Source: Pseudoxanthomonas composti (GTDB lineage: Bacteria > Pseudomonadota > Gammaproteobacteria > Xanthomonadales > Xanthomonadaceae). From it: a stretch of DNA of 64,000 nucleotides. The stretch is from assembly GCF_004122095.1 (NCBI RefSeq), contig NZ_SAWZ01000004.1, positions 62,001 to 126,000 of the forward strand, written 5' to 3'. The notes beneath the pieces are model-generated. The model did no database searches. It was given only the letters and a program-made list of their open reading frames with translations, and was not told the DNA's origin. How positions within the stretch are numbered: the first letter of the stretch is position 1; every line of letters starts with the position of its first letter. The position numbers were made by a program, and so were the translations under genes. Positions 36,533 to 45,186 of this stretch are shown one piece after another.

Positions 36533-37720
36533 ATGTCCGCCATCTCTCCTGCGCGCCTGCTGCGCGAGCATTCGCTGTCCGCGCTGGCGGCTGGCTTCGT
36601 CACGGTGCTGGTGGGCTTTGCGAGCTCGGCGGTGATCGTGTTCCAGGCTGCGCAGGCGGTGGGGGCGAACCAAGCGCAGATCACCTCGTGGATCCTGGCG
36701 CTGGGCCTGGGCATGGGCCTGACCTGCATCGGGCTGTCGCTGCGCTACAGCGTGCCGGTGGTGACCGCATGGTCCACGCCGGCCGCGGCGATGCTCGCCG
36801 GCACCAGCAGCGGGCTGCCGCTGTCCGATGCGATCGGCGCCTTCGTGATCAGCGCGGTGCTGGTGGCCCTGGTCGGGTTCTCCGGCGTGTTCGAGCGCAT
36901 GCTCGGGCGCATCCCGCTGCCGCTGGCCGCCGGCATGCTGGCCGGAGTGTTGCTGCGCTTCGGGCTGGAGGCCTTCGTGGCGGTGAAGACCCAGCCGGTG
37001 CTGGTGCTGGCCATGTTGGCCGTCTACCTGCTGGCGCGTCGGCTGCTGCCGCGCTACGCGGTCATCCTCACCTTGCTCACCGGCCTGGCCGTGGCCGCTG
37101 CCGAGGGCATCCTGCATCTGGGTACCCTGCCGCTGGCGCCGGCCGCGCCGGTGTGGGTGACCCCGACCTTCTCCCTGGCCGCCCTGCTCGGCCTGGCACT
37201 GCCGATCTTCTTCGTCACCATGGCCTCGCAGAACGTACCCGGGGTGGCGGTGATCCGCGCCTCCGGTTACCAGGTGCCGGTCTCGCCGCTGATCGGCTGG
37301 ACCGGCGCGCTCAACGCGGTGCTGGCGCCGTGGGGCGCGTTCTCGCTGAACCTGGCCGCGATCACCGCCGCCATCTGCATGGGAGCGGAGGCGCACCCGG
37401 ATCCGCGGCGCCGTTATGTGGCGGCGGTGTGGGCAGGTGTGTTCTACCTGATCGTCGGCGTCTTCGGCGCGACCGTGGTGGCCTTGCTGGCGGCCTTTCC
37501 GAAGGAGCTGGTGATGGCCATCGCCGGCATCGCCCTGCTGGGCACGCTGGCCAACGCGCTCAGCGGTGCGCTGCAGGACGCAGGCTGGCGCGAGCCGGCG
37601 TTGATCGCCTTTCTGGTCACCGCCTCGGGGTTGAGCCTGGCCGGCATCGGCTCGGCGTTCTGGGGCCTGCTCGCCGGCGGCGTGGCGGCGCTGGCGCTGC
37701 GTCCGCGCGCGGCGACGTGA
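36533..37720 (+). CDS. BenE family benzoate/proton symporter-type permease
   Basis: 395 residues with about twelve hydrophobic segments, including SALAAGFVTVLVGFASSAVIVFQAA, SWILALGLGMGLTCIGLS and PIFFVTMASQNVPGVAVIR. The conserved TMASQNVPG and WTGALNAVLAPWGAF segments match BenE-type permeases. Members move benzoate or related aromatic acids with protons. No benzoate degradation genes are nearby, so the substrate is uncertain. It reads alone on the plus strand, downstream of the acyltransferases. Confidence 0.88.
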   Translation: MSAISPARLLREHSLSALAAGFVTVLVGFASSAVIVFQAAQAVGANQAQITSWILALGLGMGLTCIGLSLRYSVPVVTAWSTPAAAMLAGTSSGLPLSDAIGAFVISAVLVALVGFSGVFERMLGRIPLPLAAGMLAGVLLRFGLEAFVAVKTQPVLVLAMLAVYLLARRLLPRYAVILTLLTGLAVAAAEGILHLGTLPLAPAAPVWVTPTFSLAALLGLALPIFFVTMASQNVPGVAVIRASGYQVPVSPLIGWTGALNAVLAPWGAFSLNLAAITAAICMGAEAHPDPRRRYVAAVWAGVFYLIVGVFGATVVALLAAFPKELVMAIAGIALLGTLANALSGALQDAGWREPALIAFLVTASGLSLAGIGSAFWGLLAGGVAALALRPRAAT

Positions 37721-37792
37721 TCCACCCCACAAAGCTGACCGCTCGTTGCACGGCGCGACGTGTTGTCTTGGTGGGCTGCGCCATCGCGCAGT

Positions 37793-37853
37793 AACCTGGG
37801 CTACGGCAGTGAGACCTGCGTCCACGTCGCGCAGGTGAGGCACGTCCCAGGTT
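37793..37853 (+). promoter_or_regulatory. Nested dyad upstream of the cellulase gene
   Basis: Outer arms AACCTGGG (37793-37800) and CCCAGGTT (37846-37853) enclose inner arms ACCTGCG (37814-37820) and CGCAGGT (37830-37836). It could be a folded 5' leader or an operator. It is in the 224-bp gap after the BenE gene; no U-tract follows, so it is not a good terminator. Confidence 0.4.
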
Positions 37854-37944
37854 GTTCACGCCGGCCTAACGGGCCATCAAGTTCTGCGCCAGGCAGGCGA
37901 TGTCTTCCTCGCCATCGGCACATCCCCACATTGCGGAGACCCTC

Positions 37945-38994
37945 ATGCACGCCCGTTCCCGATCCACCGCCTGGCTGCTGGCCGGGCTCGTCCTGGTCTG
38001 GCAGGCCTTCGCCGCGCCGGCCGCCCTGGCGCAGGGCAAGCTCAAGTACGCCGGCGTGAACCTGGCCGGTGCCGAGTTCAACTCCGGCAAGAAGCCGGGC
38101 ACGCTGTTCAAGGACTACACCTATCCGGGCGCGTCGGATTACGCCTATTTCGCCGGTCAGGGCATGAACATCGTGCGCCTGCCGTTCCTGTGGGAGCGCC
38201 TGCAACCGACCGCCAACGGTCCGCTGGACAACGCCCAGCTCACCCTGATCAAGCAGGCCGTGCAGCGCGCCAACGACAACGGCCTGATCGTGCTGCTGGA
38301 CGTGCACAACTACGCCAAGTTCAACGGCAAGATCGTCGGTAAGGAACTGCCCGCCTCGACCCTGGCCGATCTGTGGAAGCGCCTGGCGCCGGTGTTCGCC
38401 GGCAATGCCAAGGTGATGTACGGGCTCATGAACGAGCCCAACAACATCGGCAGCAGCGAGTGGGCCCAGGTGGCCCAGGCCAGCGTCGATGCGATCCGCG
38501 CCACCGGGGCGGATAACGTCATCATGGTGCCGGGCAATGCCTGGACCGGCGCGCACAGCTGGATGAAGGCCGCCGGCGCCAGCCCCTCCAATGGCGATGC
38601 GCTGGTCGGCCTGCGCGACCCGAAGAACAAGGTCATCTACGAGGTCCATCAGTACCTGGATGCCGACTACAGCGGCACCAAGCCCGAGTGCGTCAGCGCC
38701 ACCGTGGGCGCGGAGAAACTCGCCAGCTTCACCAGCTGGCTGCGCAAGAACGGCAAGGTCGGCTTCCTGGGCGAGTTCGGCGCGGCCGACAACCCCACCT
38801 GCATGGCCGCGCTGGAGAACATGCTGAAGTACATGCAGGACAACCGCGATGTCTGGGCCGGCTGGAGCTACTGGGCCGCGGGCCCGTGGTGGAACCAGAA
38901 CTATCCGTTCCTGGTGCAGCCGGACAAGGCCGGCAACGCCCGCCCGCAGATGAAGGTCCTGTCCAAGTACGCCCGGCAGATCACCGGCCGCTGA
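37945..38994 (+). CDS. GH5 endoglucanase (secreted cellulase)
   Basis: 349 residues with a signal peptide (MHARSRSTAWLLAGLVLVWQAFAAPAALA) and a single GH5 catalytic domain, without a carbohydrate-binding module. The acid/base is Glu164 in LMNEPNN and the nucleophile Glu277 in GFLGEFGA; other family landmarks are LPFLWERLQP, VLLDVHNYA and YEVHQYLD. It hydrolyses beta-1,4-glucan bonds with retention. The start was set by the signal peptide. It has its own terminator. Upstream is a nested dyad rather than a CRP-type site. Confidence 0.93.
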   Translation: MHARSRSTAWLLAGLVLVWQAFAAPAALAQGKLKYAGVNLAGAEFNSGKKPGTLFKDYTYPGASDYAYFAGQGMNIVRLPFLWERLQPTANGPLDNAQLTLIKQAVQRANDNGLIVLLDVHNYAKFNGKIVGKELPASTLADLWKRLAPVFAGNAKVMYGLMNEPNNIGSSEWAQVAQASVDAIRATGADNVIMVPGNAWTGAHSWMKAAGASPSNGDALVGLRDPKNKVIYEVHQYLDADYSGTKPECVSATVGAEKLASFTSWLRKNGKVGFLGEFGAADNPTCMAALENMLKYMQDNRDVWAGWSYWAAGPWWNQNYPFLVQPDKAGNARPQMKVLSKYARQITGR

Positions 38995-39014
38995 GGCCCG
39001 GGGCAGCACGCAAG

Positions 39015-39040
39015 AGCCGGCGCATGCGCCGGCTTTTTTT
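39015..39040 (+). terminator. Strong intrinsic terminator of the cellulase gene
   Basis: AGCCGGCGCATGCGCCGGCT is a 20-nt perfect palindrome followed directly by a T run to 39040, 18 nt past the stop codon. Confidence 0.9.
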
Positions 39041-39100
39041 CGTCGAGAACGCCAGCGTGCGAGCGGGGAGGAACGGGGGGAAGAGGAAAGAGAAACGAGA

Positions 39101-39174
39101 AACGAGGAACGAGTGACGGCAGGTTCTGCTTAGGTTTCAACTCGTTCCTCGTTCCCCCCTCCACTCGTTCCTCG
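39101..39174. repeat. GAGGAACGAG-family inverted repeat
   Basis: AACGAGGAACGAGT (39101-39114) and its exact complement (39140-39153) flank a 25-nt loop, with another ACTCGTTCCTCG copy at 39163-39174. It lies between the cellulase and phytochrome genes, which converge, and is the same family as the gltB-gltD element. Confidence 0.7.
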
Positions 39175-39178
39175 AAGC

Positions 39179-41107
39179 TCAGGCCGGATCGGCGTCCTGC
39201 AGCTGCAGCAGCCAGTGCCGGGCCTCGCCCTGTCCGCTCGGCAGCGGCTCGAACTCGAAGCGGAAGGCCTGCGCCGGCCCATCCTGCACGTTGAGCCTGA
39301 GGTTGGCATAGGCGGCCAGGCCATGACGCAGCTGCGCCTGCACCTGGGCCATCTGTTCGGGCGAGGAGTCGGCGTCGTAGAGCCGCTCCAGGTCGCGTCC
39401 GATCAGCTCGGCCGCCTCCAGGCCGGTGTGCCGCGCAAAGGCGGGGTTGACGAAGGCCACCCGCAGCGGCGCCTGCTCGCCGCCGGCCTGCTCGATGATC
39501 GCCACGCCCTGGCGCAGCCGTACCAGCGAGGCCTCCAGCATGGTGAAGTCCTGCTGGTAGCGCTTGCGCTCCATCAGCTCGATCAGCACCCGCAGGCTGC
39601 GTGCGCCCTCCAGGTGCAGCGGCGACCAGGGGCGCGCGCGTCCGCGCACGGTTTCCTGCCACAGCTCGAAACTCTTGCGCGGCGACAGGCGTGCGTTGGG
39701 GATGTCACGCAGTTTGCTCAGGGTCGGGTTGCCGGCCCAGTTGATGGTCTGGATCTGCTCGCGCCGAGTCCATAGCAAGGCGCTGCGCGACTGCGCCATC
39801 AACGGAACGAAGATGAAACCGGCGGCCATCGGCGCCAGATCGGCCAGCGCGGGAAAGGTCTTGCCGATCTGATCCACGTGCAGCGCACCGACCGCACCTT
39901 CGCGCAGGTTCTTGTAGTCGTTGCGCTCGATGTGCTCGCGGATGCGGGCCAGGTCATCGGCGGGCGGCAGGATCCCATAGCGGGTGAGTTGCTCGCCGTG
40001 GAATACCGCCACCCCATCGGCATCGACCACGTCCAGCAGCTCCGGGGCCAGGTCGCCCAGCAGTTCCGGGGTCATGGTGGTGGCGTCGTTGAAGGCGGTG
40101 ATCAACTTCTCGCGCACGGTGAGCAGCGCGGTTTCGTTGCGTGCGCGCTCCACCGCCTGCAGGCCACCGATGCGCCCGGCCAGGGCGCGGGTCAGCGCAT
40201 CGGCGAAATCGCGCATGGCATGGCTGGCGAAATGCGGGCTGTCGTGATGGCAGGCGATCAGGCCCCACAGCGCGTCGTTGACCACGATGGAGGTCACCAG
40301 GGTGGCGCCCACGCCCATGTTGCCCAGGTACTCCACGTGGATCGGCGACACGCTGCGGATGGTGACATCGCTCAGGTCGGCCGGCTGGCCGGTGTGAGGA
40401 TGCAGGGTCGGCTCGATCGGTACCGGCGTGTAGCCCACATCGGCGATCTGGCGCACGCGGTTGCGCAGGTACAGCGCGCGGGCCTGGGCAGGAATGTCGG
40501 TGGCCGGGTAGTGCAGGCCCAGGTAGGTCTCCAGCTCCGGCCGACAGGCCTCGGCGATGACATCGCCATTCCAGAACTCGTCGAAGCGATAGACCATGAC
40601 GCGGTCGTAGCCGAGCGTGCCGTGGATCTCGCGGGCCACGCGGTGGCTCGCTTCCAGGATCGAGTCGTCGCGCTCGAGCAGGCGCGCGATGGGCAGCGCA
40701 TCGCGCAGGCTGACTTCGATGCGGTCGGCCTCGCGCGGCTCCAGTTCCACCTGCCACTGCCCCGGGTACAGATGCCAGGCCGCCACCCAGTCCCGATCGG
40801 GCGGCGTCTGCCGCTGCGGGAAGCTCGCGCCGGCATAGCCGATCGAGGCCCCGGCCTGCTGCGCCACATCCGCAGGCTGCGGCCCCTGCACCTGCAGCAG
40901 GTCCTGCCAGGACGCGCCCAGCACCGCCTGCGGCGCCACGCCCAGCAGCGCGGCCGCATTGGCGCTGGCCTGCACGATGCGGCCACTGTCCGGGTCGATG
41001 ACCAGCAGCACGCCGTAGGGCTGCACGTGGCCGGGAATGTGGATCGGCTCGCGCGCGCAGGCATCCATGGCTTCCTGGTCCATGCCTGGGCTGGTGGCGG
41101 CGCTCAC
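39179..41107 (-). CDS. bphP: Bacteriophytochrome without histidine kinase (PAS-GAF-PHY-PAS)
   Basis: 642 residues. The N-terminal PAS domain has the biliverdin-binding Cys17 (AMDACAREPIHIPGHVQPYG). The GAF domain has the conserved YPATDIPAQARALY motif and CHHDSPHFASHAM. The PHY domain carries the tongue motifs INWAGNP and SPRKSFELW. The C-terminal PAS (about 525-635) replaces the usual kinase, as in the Xanthomonas phytochrome. It reads red/far-red light and presumably signals through a partner protein. The start codon overlaps the bphO stop (41104-41107), so translation is coupled. Confidence 0.93.
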   Translation of the reverse strand: MSAATSPGMDQEAMDACAREPIHIPGHVQPYGVLLVIDPDSGRIVQASANAAALLGVAPQAVLGASWQDLLQVQGPQPADVAQQAGASIGYAGASFPQRQTPPDRDWVAAWHLYPGQWQVELEPREADRIEVSLRDALPIARLLERDDSILEASHRVAREIHGTLGYDRVMVYRFDEFWNGDVIAEACRPELETYLGLHYPATDIPAQARALYLRNRVRQIADVGYTPVPIEPTLHPHTGQPADLSDVTIRSVSPIHVEYLGNMGVGATLVTSIVVNDALWGLIACHHDSPHFASHAMRDFADALTRALAGRIGGLQAVERARNETALLTVREKLITAFNDATTMTPELLGDLAPELLDVVDADGVAVFHGEQLTRYGILPPADDLARIREHIERNDYKNLREGAVGALHVDQIGKTFPALADLAPMAAGFIFVPLMAQSRSALLWTRREQIQTINWAGNPTLSKLRDIPNARLSPRKSFELWQETVRGRARPWSPLHLEGARSLRVLIELMERKRYQQDFTMLEASLVRLRQGVAIIEQAGGEQAPLRVAFVNPAFARHTGLEAAELIGRDLERLYDADSSPEQMAQVQAQLRHGLAAYANLRLNVQDGPAQAFRFEFEPLPSGQGEARHWLLQLQDADPA

Positions 41108-41700
41108 TGCACGGTCTCCTGGCTCAGGTGGCGATGGAACTGACCGAACATGGCCACCGCGCCCTCCACGGCGGCCTGCCGCGCGTCGCCGTCGGTCAGC
41201 ACGGTGTCAAGGCATTGCTGGAAGTGGCGCCACAGGCTTGGGTCGGCACTGCCCAGATCGAAATAGGCCAAGGCGCCGGACAGCACCGGTTGGTGCTGAC
41301 GCAGCTGCCGCGCGATCACCTGGCCACCCAGCAGCGAGCCTTCCACCACATACAACATGCCCCAGCGGGTGGCCGCGCTATCGGCCAGCAGGGGGGCGGC
41401 CAGCACCGGGTCGAGCGACGCGCCCAGTTGCGCCAGATCCTGTTGCAGTGCGGGGACGCGAGGCCGGTAGGTCCAGCCCTGTGCTGGAAGGGATGACAGC
41501 CAGGCAGACTGGTCCCGCTCCCAGCGGGCCAGCAGCCCGTGATGGCGCTGCAGCGTGGTCGCATAGCCGGCGCGGTCCAGGGTGCCGGCGCTGAGCTCTT
41601 GCTGCATCGGCAGGGACTCCACCGCGCGGTGCGCCGCGTGGGTGGCCTCGCGCAGCAGCTGCGCGGCGCGGGGGGCGGTGTCGACAGGCGCTGAGATCAT
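41104..41700 (-). CDS. bphO: Biliverdin-producing heme oxygenase
   Basis: 198 residues. The proximal heme ligand is His24 in LREATHAAHRAVE, followed by the all-helical fold of heme oxygenases; RWGMLYVVEGSLLGGQVIAR is the conserved distal-helix region. It opens heme to give biliverdin, CO and iron, supplying the chromophore of BphP encoded immediately downstream. The ATGA overlap couples the two. Confidence 0.93.
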   Translation of the reverse strand: MISAPVDTAPRAAQLLREATHAAHRAVESLPMQQELSAGTLDRAGYATTLQRHHGLLARWERDQSAWLSSLPAQGWTYRPRVPALQQDLAQLGASLDPVLAAPLLADSAATRWGMLYVVEGSLLGGQVIARQLRQHQPVLSGALAYFDLGSADPSLWRHFQQCLDTVLTDGDARQAAVEGAVAMFGQFHRHLSQETVQ

Positions 41701-41902
41701 CGGTGCTGCGAGCGGTTCGAATCGGTGGGTGGAGGCGGCCCGGAAGCCTAGCAGTCGCGCGACACCGGGCCAACGCCGGCAGACGCTAGTGGCGCGCGCA
41801 TTGTGAAGACGTGATGAGCCAGCCGTAGGCGCGCCGTGAATTCATCCGCCGCTGAGATGGCCTGTGGCAGCGTGCGCGCCACCTTCGACAGGAGACTGAC
41901 CC

Positions 41903-42346
41903 ATGCGTCACCGTCACTTCGCACCGCTGTTGCTCGCGCCGCTGATGGCGCTGACCCTGCCCGCCTTCGCGCAGACCACCAAGACCGGCAAGTCGATGAC
42001 CGAGCCGCAGGTGCGCGAGCTGCTCACCAAGGCCGGCTACACCGAGATCGACGACCTGGATTTCGAGGACGGCATGTGGGAGACCGACGCCACCAGCGGC
42101 AACCGCAAGCGCGTGGATGTGCGGGTGGATCCGGCCAGCGGGCAGATCTACGCCGAGGCGCTGGTGTCCCAGCTGAGCGAGAACGACATCAAGGCCAAGC
42201 TGTCCGCCGCCGGTTACTCCAACGTGCATGACGTGGATTTCGACGACGGCCTGTGGAAGGCCGAGGCCGAGCGTGCCGACGGCAAGGACGTGGAGGTGCA
42301 TCTGTCCGCCACCGACGGCAGCATCATCCACGTCGAGAATGATTAA
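41903..42346 (+). CDS. Periplasmic protein with two PepSY domains
   Basis: 147 residues. Signal peptide MRHRHFAPLLLAPLMALTLPAFAQ. Two repeats follow, each with the PepSY-like pattern: EPQVRELLTKAGYTEIDDLDFEDGMWE (about 33-60) and SENDIKAKLSAAGYSNVHDVDFDDGLWK (about 92-120). PepSY domains often inhibit or tether peptidases. No peptidase gene is next to it. It is divergent from bphO. Confidence 0.85.
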   Translation: MRHRHFAPLLLAPLMALTLPAFAQTTKTGKSMTEPQVRELLTKAGYTEIDDLDFEDGMWETDATSGNRKRVDVRVDPASGQIYAEALVSQLSENDIKAKLSAAGYSNVHDVDFDDGLWKAEAERADGKDVEVHLSATDGSIIHVEND

Positions 42347-42383
42347 GACCCGCCAACCGAGACCGTACGTTGGAGCGACTCCT

Positions 42384-42449
42384 GTGGGAGCGGCTCTAGC
42401 CGCGAAGAGGCTTCACCGATAACGCTTCTTCGCGGCTGATGGCCCTAGG
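42384..42449. repeat. Decayed REP-like palindrome
   Basis: The left arm GTGGGAGCGGCTCTAGCCGC matches the elements at 25.8 and 44.9 kb. The right arm keeps CTTCGCGGCT but diverges after that. It lies between the convergent PepSY and mutarotase genes; the remaining gap shows nothing else. Confidence 0.6.
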
Positions 42450-42567
42450 CCACCTTGGCCGCCCCCCCAGTGCCTTCGGCCTTGCTTCCAGGCGCTCTGG
42501 AGCCGCCTATACAAACACCGCTGTGGCAGAGGCCCACTGCCACGAGTGCCGCACCTATCGCGGCAGG

Positions 42568-43428
42568 TCAGGTCTCCAGCAGCACGCGCACACGCTGGGA
42601 CAATGTGTGCGATTGCCCGGGCTGCAGGGTCACCACATCCGGCATGGCGTTGGCCGCTTCGATGCACACGAAGGACGTCCAGTCCGCGTCGGCCACGTCC
42701 TTCATCGCGCGCGCGCCCTCCTCGCCCGGGTTCCAGACCACGACCGAGGCACTGCCGCCGGTGGTGATTGCCAGCTGCCTGCCCAATGCCGGATCGTGGA
42801 GCCGGTAGTCGCCGCCGGCCGGGTGATAGATGCGATCGCTGCGGCCCGGGTCGCGCGGGTCGGACAGCGACCACGCCCCCTGCTGGCGATAGCTCCGGCC
42901 ATCGTATTTGTTGTCGTACTGCACACCGTCCAGACCATCCAGGCGGACACGCGTGGCATCGCCGACGCGGAAATAGGTATGCAGGGCGGCGGTGAAGCGC
43001 AGCGTCTCCGCGCCTGCGTGGGTGCTGGTCAGTTCCTGCGACAGCTCGCTGCCCAGGCGCCAGCGCTGCCGCAGGCGCATCGGCACCGCCTCGGAGATCG
43101 GCAGCGAGAGTTGCAGCTCGGCCACGCCCTCGGCATCGAGCACGGCCGCTTCCAGCTCCCACGGCGTGTTGCGCGCAAAGCCATGCTGGACGGCATCGTC
43201 CGGCTGCCCCTGGCGGGCGAAGTACGGCCAGCAGACCGGCACGCCGCCGCGAATCGCTCCGGGCGGACGCGTGGTGATGGGGGACAGCCACAGCACCTCG
43301 GAGGTACCCGCCGGCACCCAGGACAGCAGCTGGCCACCATGCAGCGAAAACGCGGCGCTGCAATGCGCGGTCTCAAGGCGCAGCACGGGCACGCCATGCA
43401 GCAGGTCTTCGGTCAGGTTCAGGCTCAT
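42568..43428 (-). CDS. D-hexose-6-phosphate mutarotase (aldose 1-epimerase family)
   Basis: 286 residues. The YeaD-type galactose mutarotase-like fold is shown by the early SLHGGQLLSWVPAG, IRGGVPVCWPYFARQG and QHGFARNTPWELE, and FTAALHTYFRVGD, which supplies a catalytic His; the catalytic Glu is expected in FVCIEAANA. It interconverts alpha and beta anomers of glucose-6-phosphate. I chose MSLNLTEDLLHG as start; two residues upstream is an alternative ATG. It is followed on the strand by nothing close downstream and preceded by the MFS gene 16 nt away. Confidence 0.9.
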   Translation of the reverse strand: MSLNLTEDLLHGVPVLRLETAHCSAAFSLHGGQLLSWVPAGTSEVLWLSPITTRPPGAIRGGVPVCWPYFARQGQPDDAVQHGFARNTPWELEAAVLDAEGVAELQLSLPISEAVPMRLRQRWRLGSELSQELTSTHAGAETLRFTAALHTYFRVGDATRVRLDGLDGVQYDNKYDGRSYRQQGAWSLSDPRDPGRSDRIYHPAGGDYRLHDPALGRQLAITTGGSASVVVWNPGEEGARAMKDVADADWTSFVCIEAANAMPDVVTLQPGQSHTLSQRVRVLLET

Positions 43429-43444
43429 CGGCAACTCGGCTCCA

Positions 43445-44683
43445 TCAGACAGGGGAAGCAGGCGGCACGCGCGCCGCGCGCCAGGCCACCAGCCAACCGC
43501 AGGCCAGCAGCGCGCCGGCGATCAGCCAGGGCGCGCCCGGCAGGCGGATCGGCGCGGTCTCGCTGATGAACCAGCCGAACGCGCCAGCGAACAACGGCGG
43601 CCCGGCCACGCCGGCCAGGCTGACCAGGCTCATCAGCGCGCCCTGGATGCGGCCGTGCACGTCGGCACCGACGCGCGCGGTGATCAGCGACTGCGCCGCC
43701 GGACTGGCCAGGCCCCACAGGGCGCTGATCGGCAGCCCGACCAGGAACAGCGCGCCGGTCGGCGAAAGCCCGTAGATCAGGAAGCCGACCACGCCGCACC
43801 CAAGGCCGAACAGCAGCGTGCGGCGCTCACCGAAGCGCGGCGCCACCTTGCCCACCAGCAGGCCCTGCACGATCACCGTGCACACGCCCACAGCGGCCAG
43901 CACCCAACTGACCTGCATCTCGTTCCAGGCGAAGCGGTACTCGGCGAACAGCACGAAGATGCTGGGATAGACGTAGTGCGCCAGGTTGGCCAGGAACACC
44001 ATCGCCGCCAGGCCGCCGACCTGCGGATAGCGCCGCAGCAGCGCCAGCGAGCCGATGGGGTTGGCGTGTGACCAGTCGAAACGCGCGCTGCGACGCTCGG
44101 GCGGCAGCGACTCGGGCAGCACGAACAGGCCGTAGCAGAAGTTCAGCAGGGCCAGGCCCGCGGCCAGCCAGAACGGCGCGCGCAGGTCCAGCGCGCCCAG
44201 TGCGCCGCCGGCCAGCGGGCCGACGATGAAGCCCAGGCCGAAGGCCGCCCCCAGCATGCCGAAGGCCTTGGCCCGGCCCTCCGGCGCGGTGACATCGGCG
44301 ATGTAGGCGTTGGCCGTGCTGAAGCTGGCCGAGAACACGCCGGAAATGATGCGCGCGGCCAGCAGCCACCACAGCGAGGGCGCCAGCGCGGCCAGCACGA
44401 AATCCAGTCCCAACCCAAGACAGGACAGCAGGATCACCGGACGCCGCCCGTAGCGGTCGGACAGCGCGCCCTGGATCGGCGCGGACACGAACTGGATCGC
44501 CGCGAACAGGAAGCCGAACGCCCCCACCCAGTACGCCGCGTGCGCGTAGTCGCCGCCACTGAACTCGCGCACCAGCCCCGGCAGTACCGGGATGATCACG
44601 CCGAAGGACAGCACGTCGATCAGCACCACCACGAACACGAACATCACCGCGGCGCGGCGTTTCTCGGGCAGGACAGAGGTCAT
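43445..44683 (-). CDS. MFS transporter, TetA-like drug/H+ antiporter type
   Basis: 412 residues with twelve hydrophobic helices. VVVLIDVLSFGVIIPVLPGLV is the first helix of the TCR/TetA type, GALSDRYGRRPVILLSC is the MFS loop 2-3 signature, and the second half starts near RSARFDWSHANPIGSL. The family exports tetracycline and related drugs; the substrate here is unknown. It lies 16 nt upstream of the mutarotase gene in the same direction. Its promoter region carries a 13-copy heptamer array. Confidence 0.88.
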   Translation of the reverse strand: MTSVLPEKRRAAVMFVFVVVLIDVLSFGVIIPVLPGLVREFSGGDYAHAAYWVGAFGFLFAAIQFVSAPIQGALSDRYGRRPVILLSCLGLGLDFVLAALAPSLWWLLAARIISGVFSASFSTANAYIADVTAPEGRAKAFGMLGAAFGLGFIVGPLAGGALGALDLRAPFWLAAGLALLNFCYGLFVLPESLPPERRSARFDWSHANPIGSLALLRRYPQVGGLAAMVFLANLAHYVYPSIFVLFAEYRFAWNEMQVSWVLAAVGVCTVIVQGLLVGKVAPRFGERRTLLFGLGCGVVGFLIYGLSPTGALFLVGLPISALWGLASPAAQSLITARVGADVHGRIQGALMSLVSLAGVAGPPLFAGAFGWFISETAPIRLPGAPWLIAGALLACGWLVAWRAARVPPASPV

Positions 44684-44774
44684 GGACGATGAGGGGTCTG
44701 CGGATGGTCAGGCGAGGGCGCGGCGATGCCCGTGTCCGGGGCCGCGGGCATTGTAGTGCGGCGGCGGGGGAGGC

Positions 44775-44868
44775 GAGGAGTGAGGAGTGAGGAGTGAGGA
44801 GTGAGGAGTGAGGAGTGAGGAGTGAGGAGTGAGGAGTGAGGAGTGAGGAGTGAGGAGTGAGGAGTGAG
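44775..44868. repeat. GAGGAGT heptamer array, about 13 copies
   Basis: 94 bp of uninterrupted GAGGAGT units, starting 92 bp upstream of the MFS start codon. Perfect short tandem arrays are prone to slipped-strand copy-number change, so promoter spacing or leader length could vary between cells. Confidence 0.85.
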
Positions 44869-44926
44869 CAAGATGATGCGCCGCGATGGCTGCTGCAACA
44901 CCTGTAGGAGAGCCTGGGTGAGCACT

Positions 44927-44994
44927 GTGGGAGCGGCTTCAGCCGCGAAGGGGCTTTACCGGGAAAGCCTCTTCGCGGCTGAAGCCGCTCCCAC
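44927..44994. repeat. REP-like palindrome, perfect 24-bp arms
   Basis: The left arm (44927-44950) begins GTGGGAGCGGCTTCAGCCGC and the right arm (44971-44994) is its exact complement; the loop is 20 nt. It is the best preserved member of the family also seen at 4.3, 15.3, 25.8 and 42.4 kb. Confidence 0.8.
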
Positions 44995-45186
44995 AAGTGG
45001 TCCCACAGGGGCTCCCACAATCTTCTGCCCAACACGTCGCTCTTTGAAGAGCAGGCCGGTGGCTACGCTGGGGAGGAGCTCTGGCCAGGACGGTACATGT
45101 CCATGAGTCCATGGCCACATCTCCACCGACACTTTGGCCTGCCGCACAGCCGAGGCCTTCTCAGGCCTGCACTAGCAACTGAGGAT

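Larger units (their letters stand above)
44684..45186. other. 503-bp repeat-rich intergenic region
   Basis: Between the YchJ-like and MFS genes (both minus strand). It holds the GAGGAGT heptamer array (44775-44868) and a near-perfect REP-like palindrome (44927-44994), both listed separately. The rest, about 45000-45186, shows no gene or strong signal; the apparent reading frames through the array are low complexity. Confidence 0.6.

Noticed and set aside
35162-37843. An 893-codon minus-strand frame across the acyltransferase and BenE genes
   Set aside because: Gln/His/Arg-rich shadow of membrane-protein genes; no start context or homology.
44680-44925. A protein-like frame reading LLTPHSS repeats
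   Set aside because: It is only the translation of the GAGGAGT DNA repeat, with no conserved flanks.
44775-44994. Possible CRISPR array
   Set aside because: The units are contiguous heptamers without spacers, and no cas genes are present.
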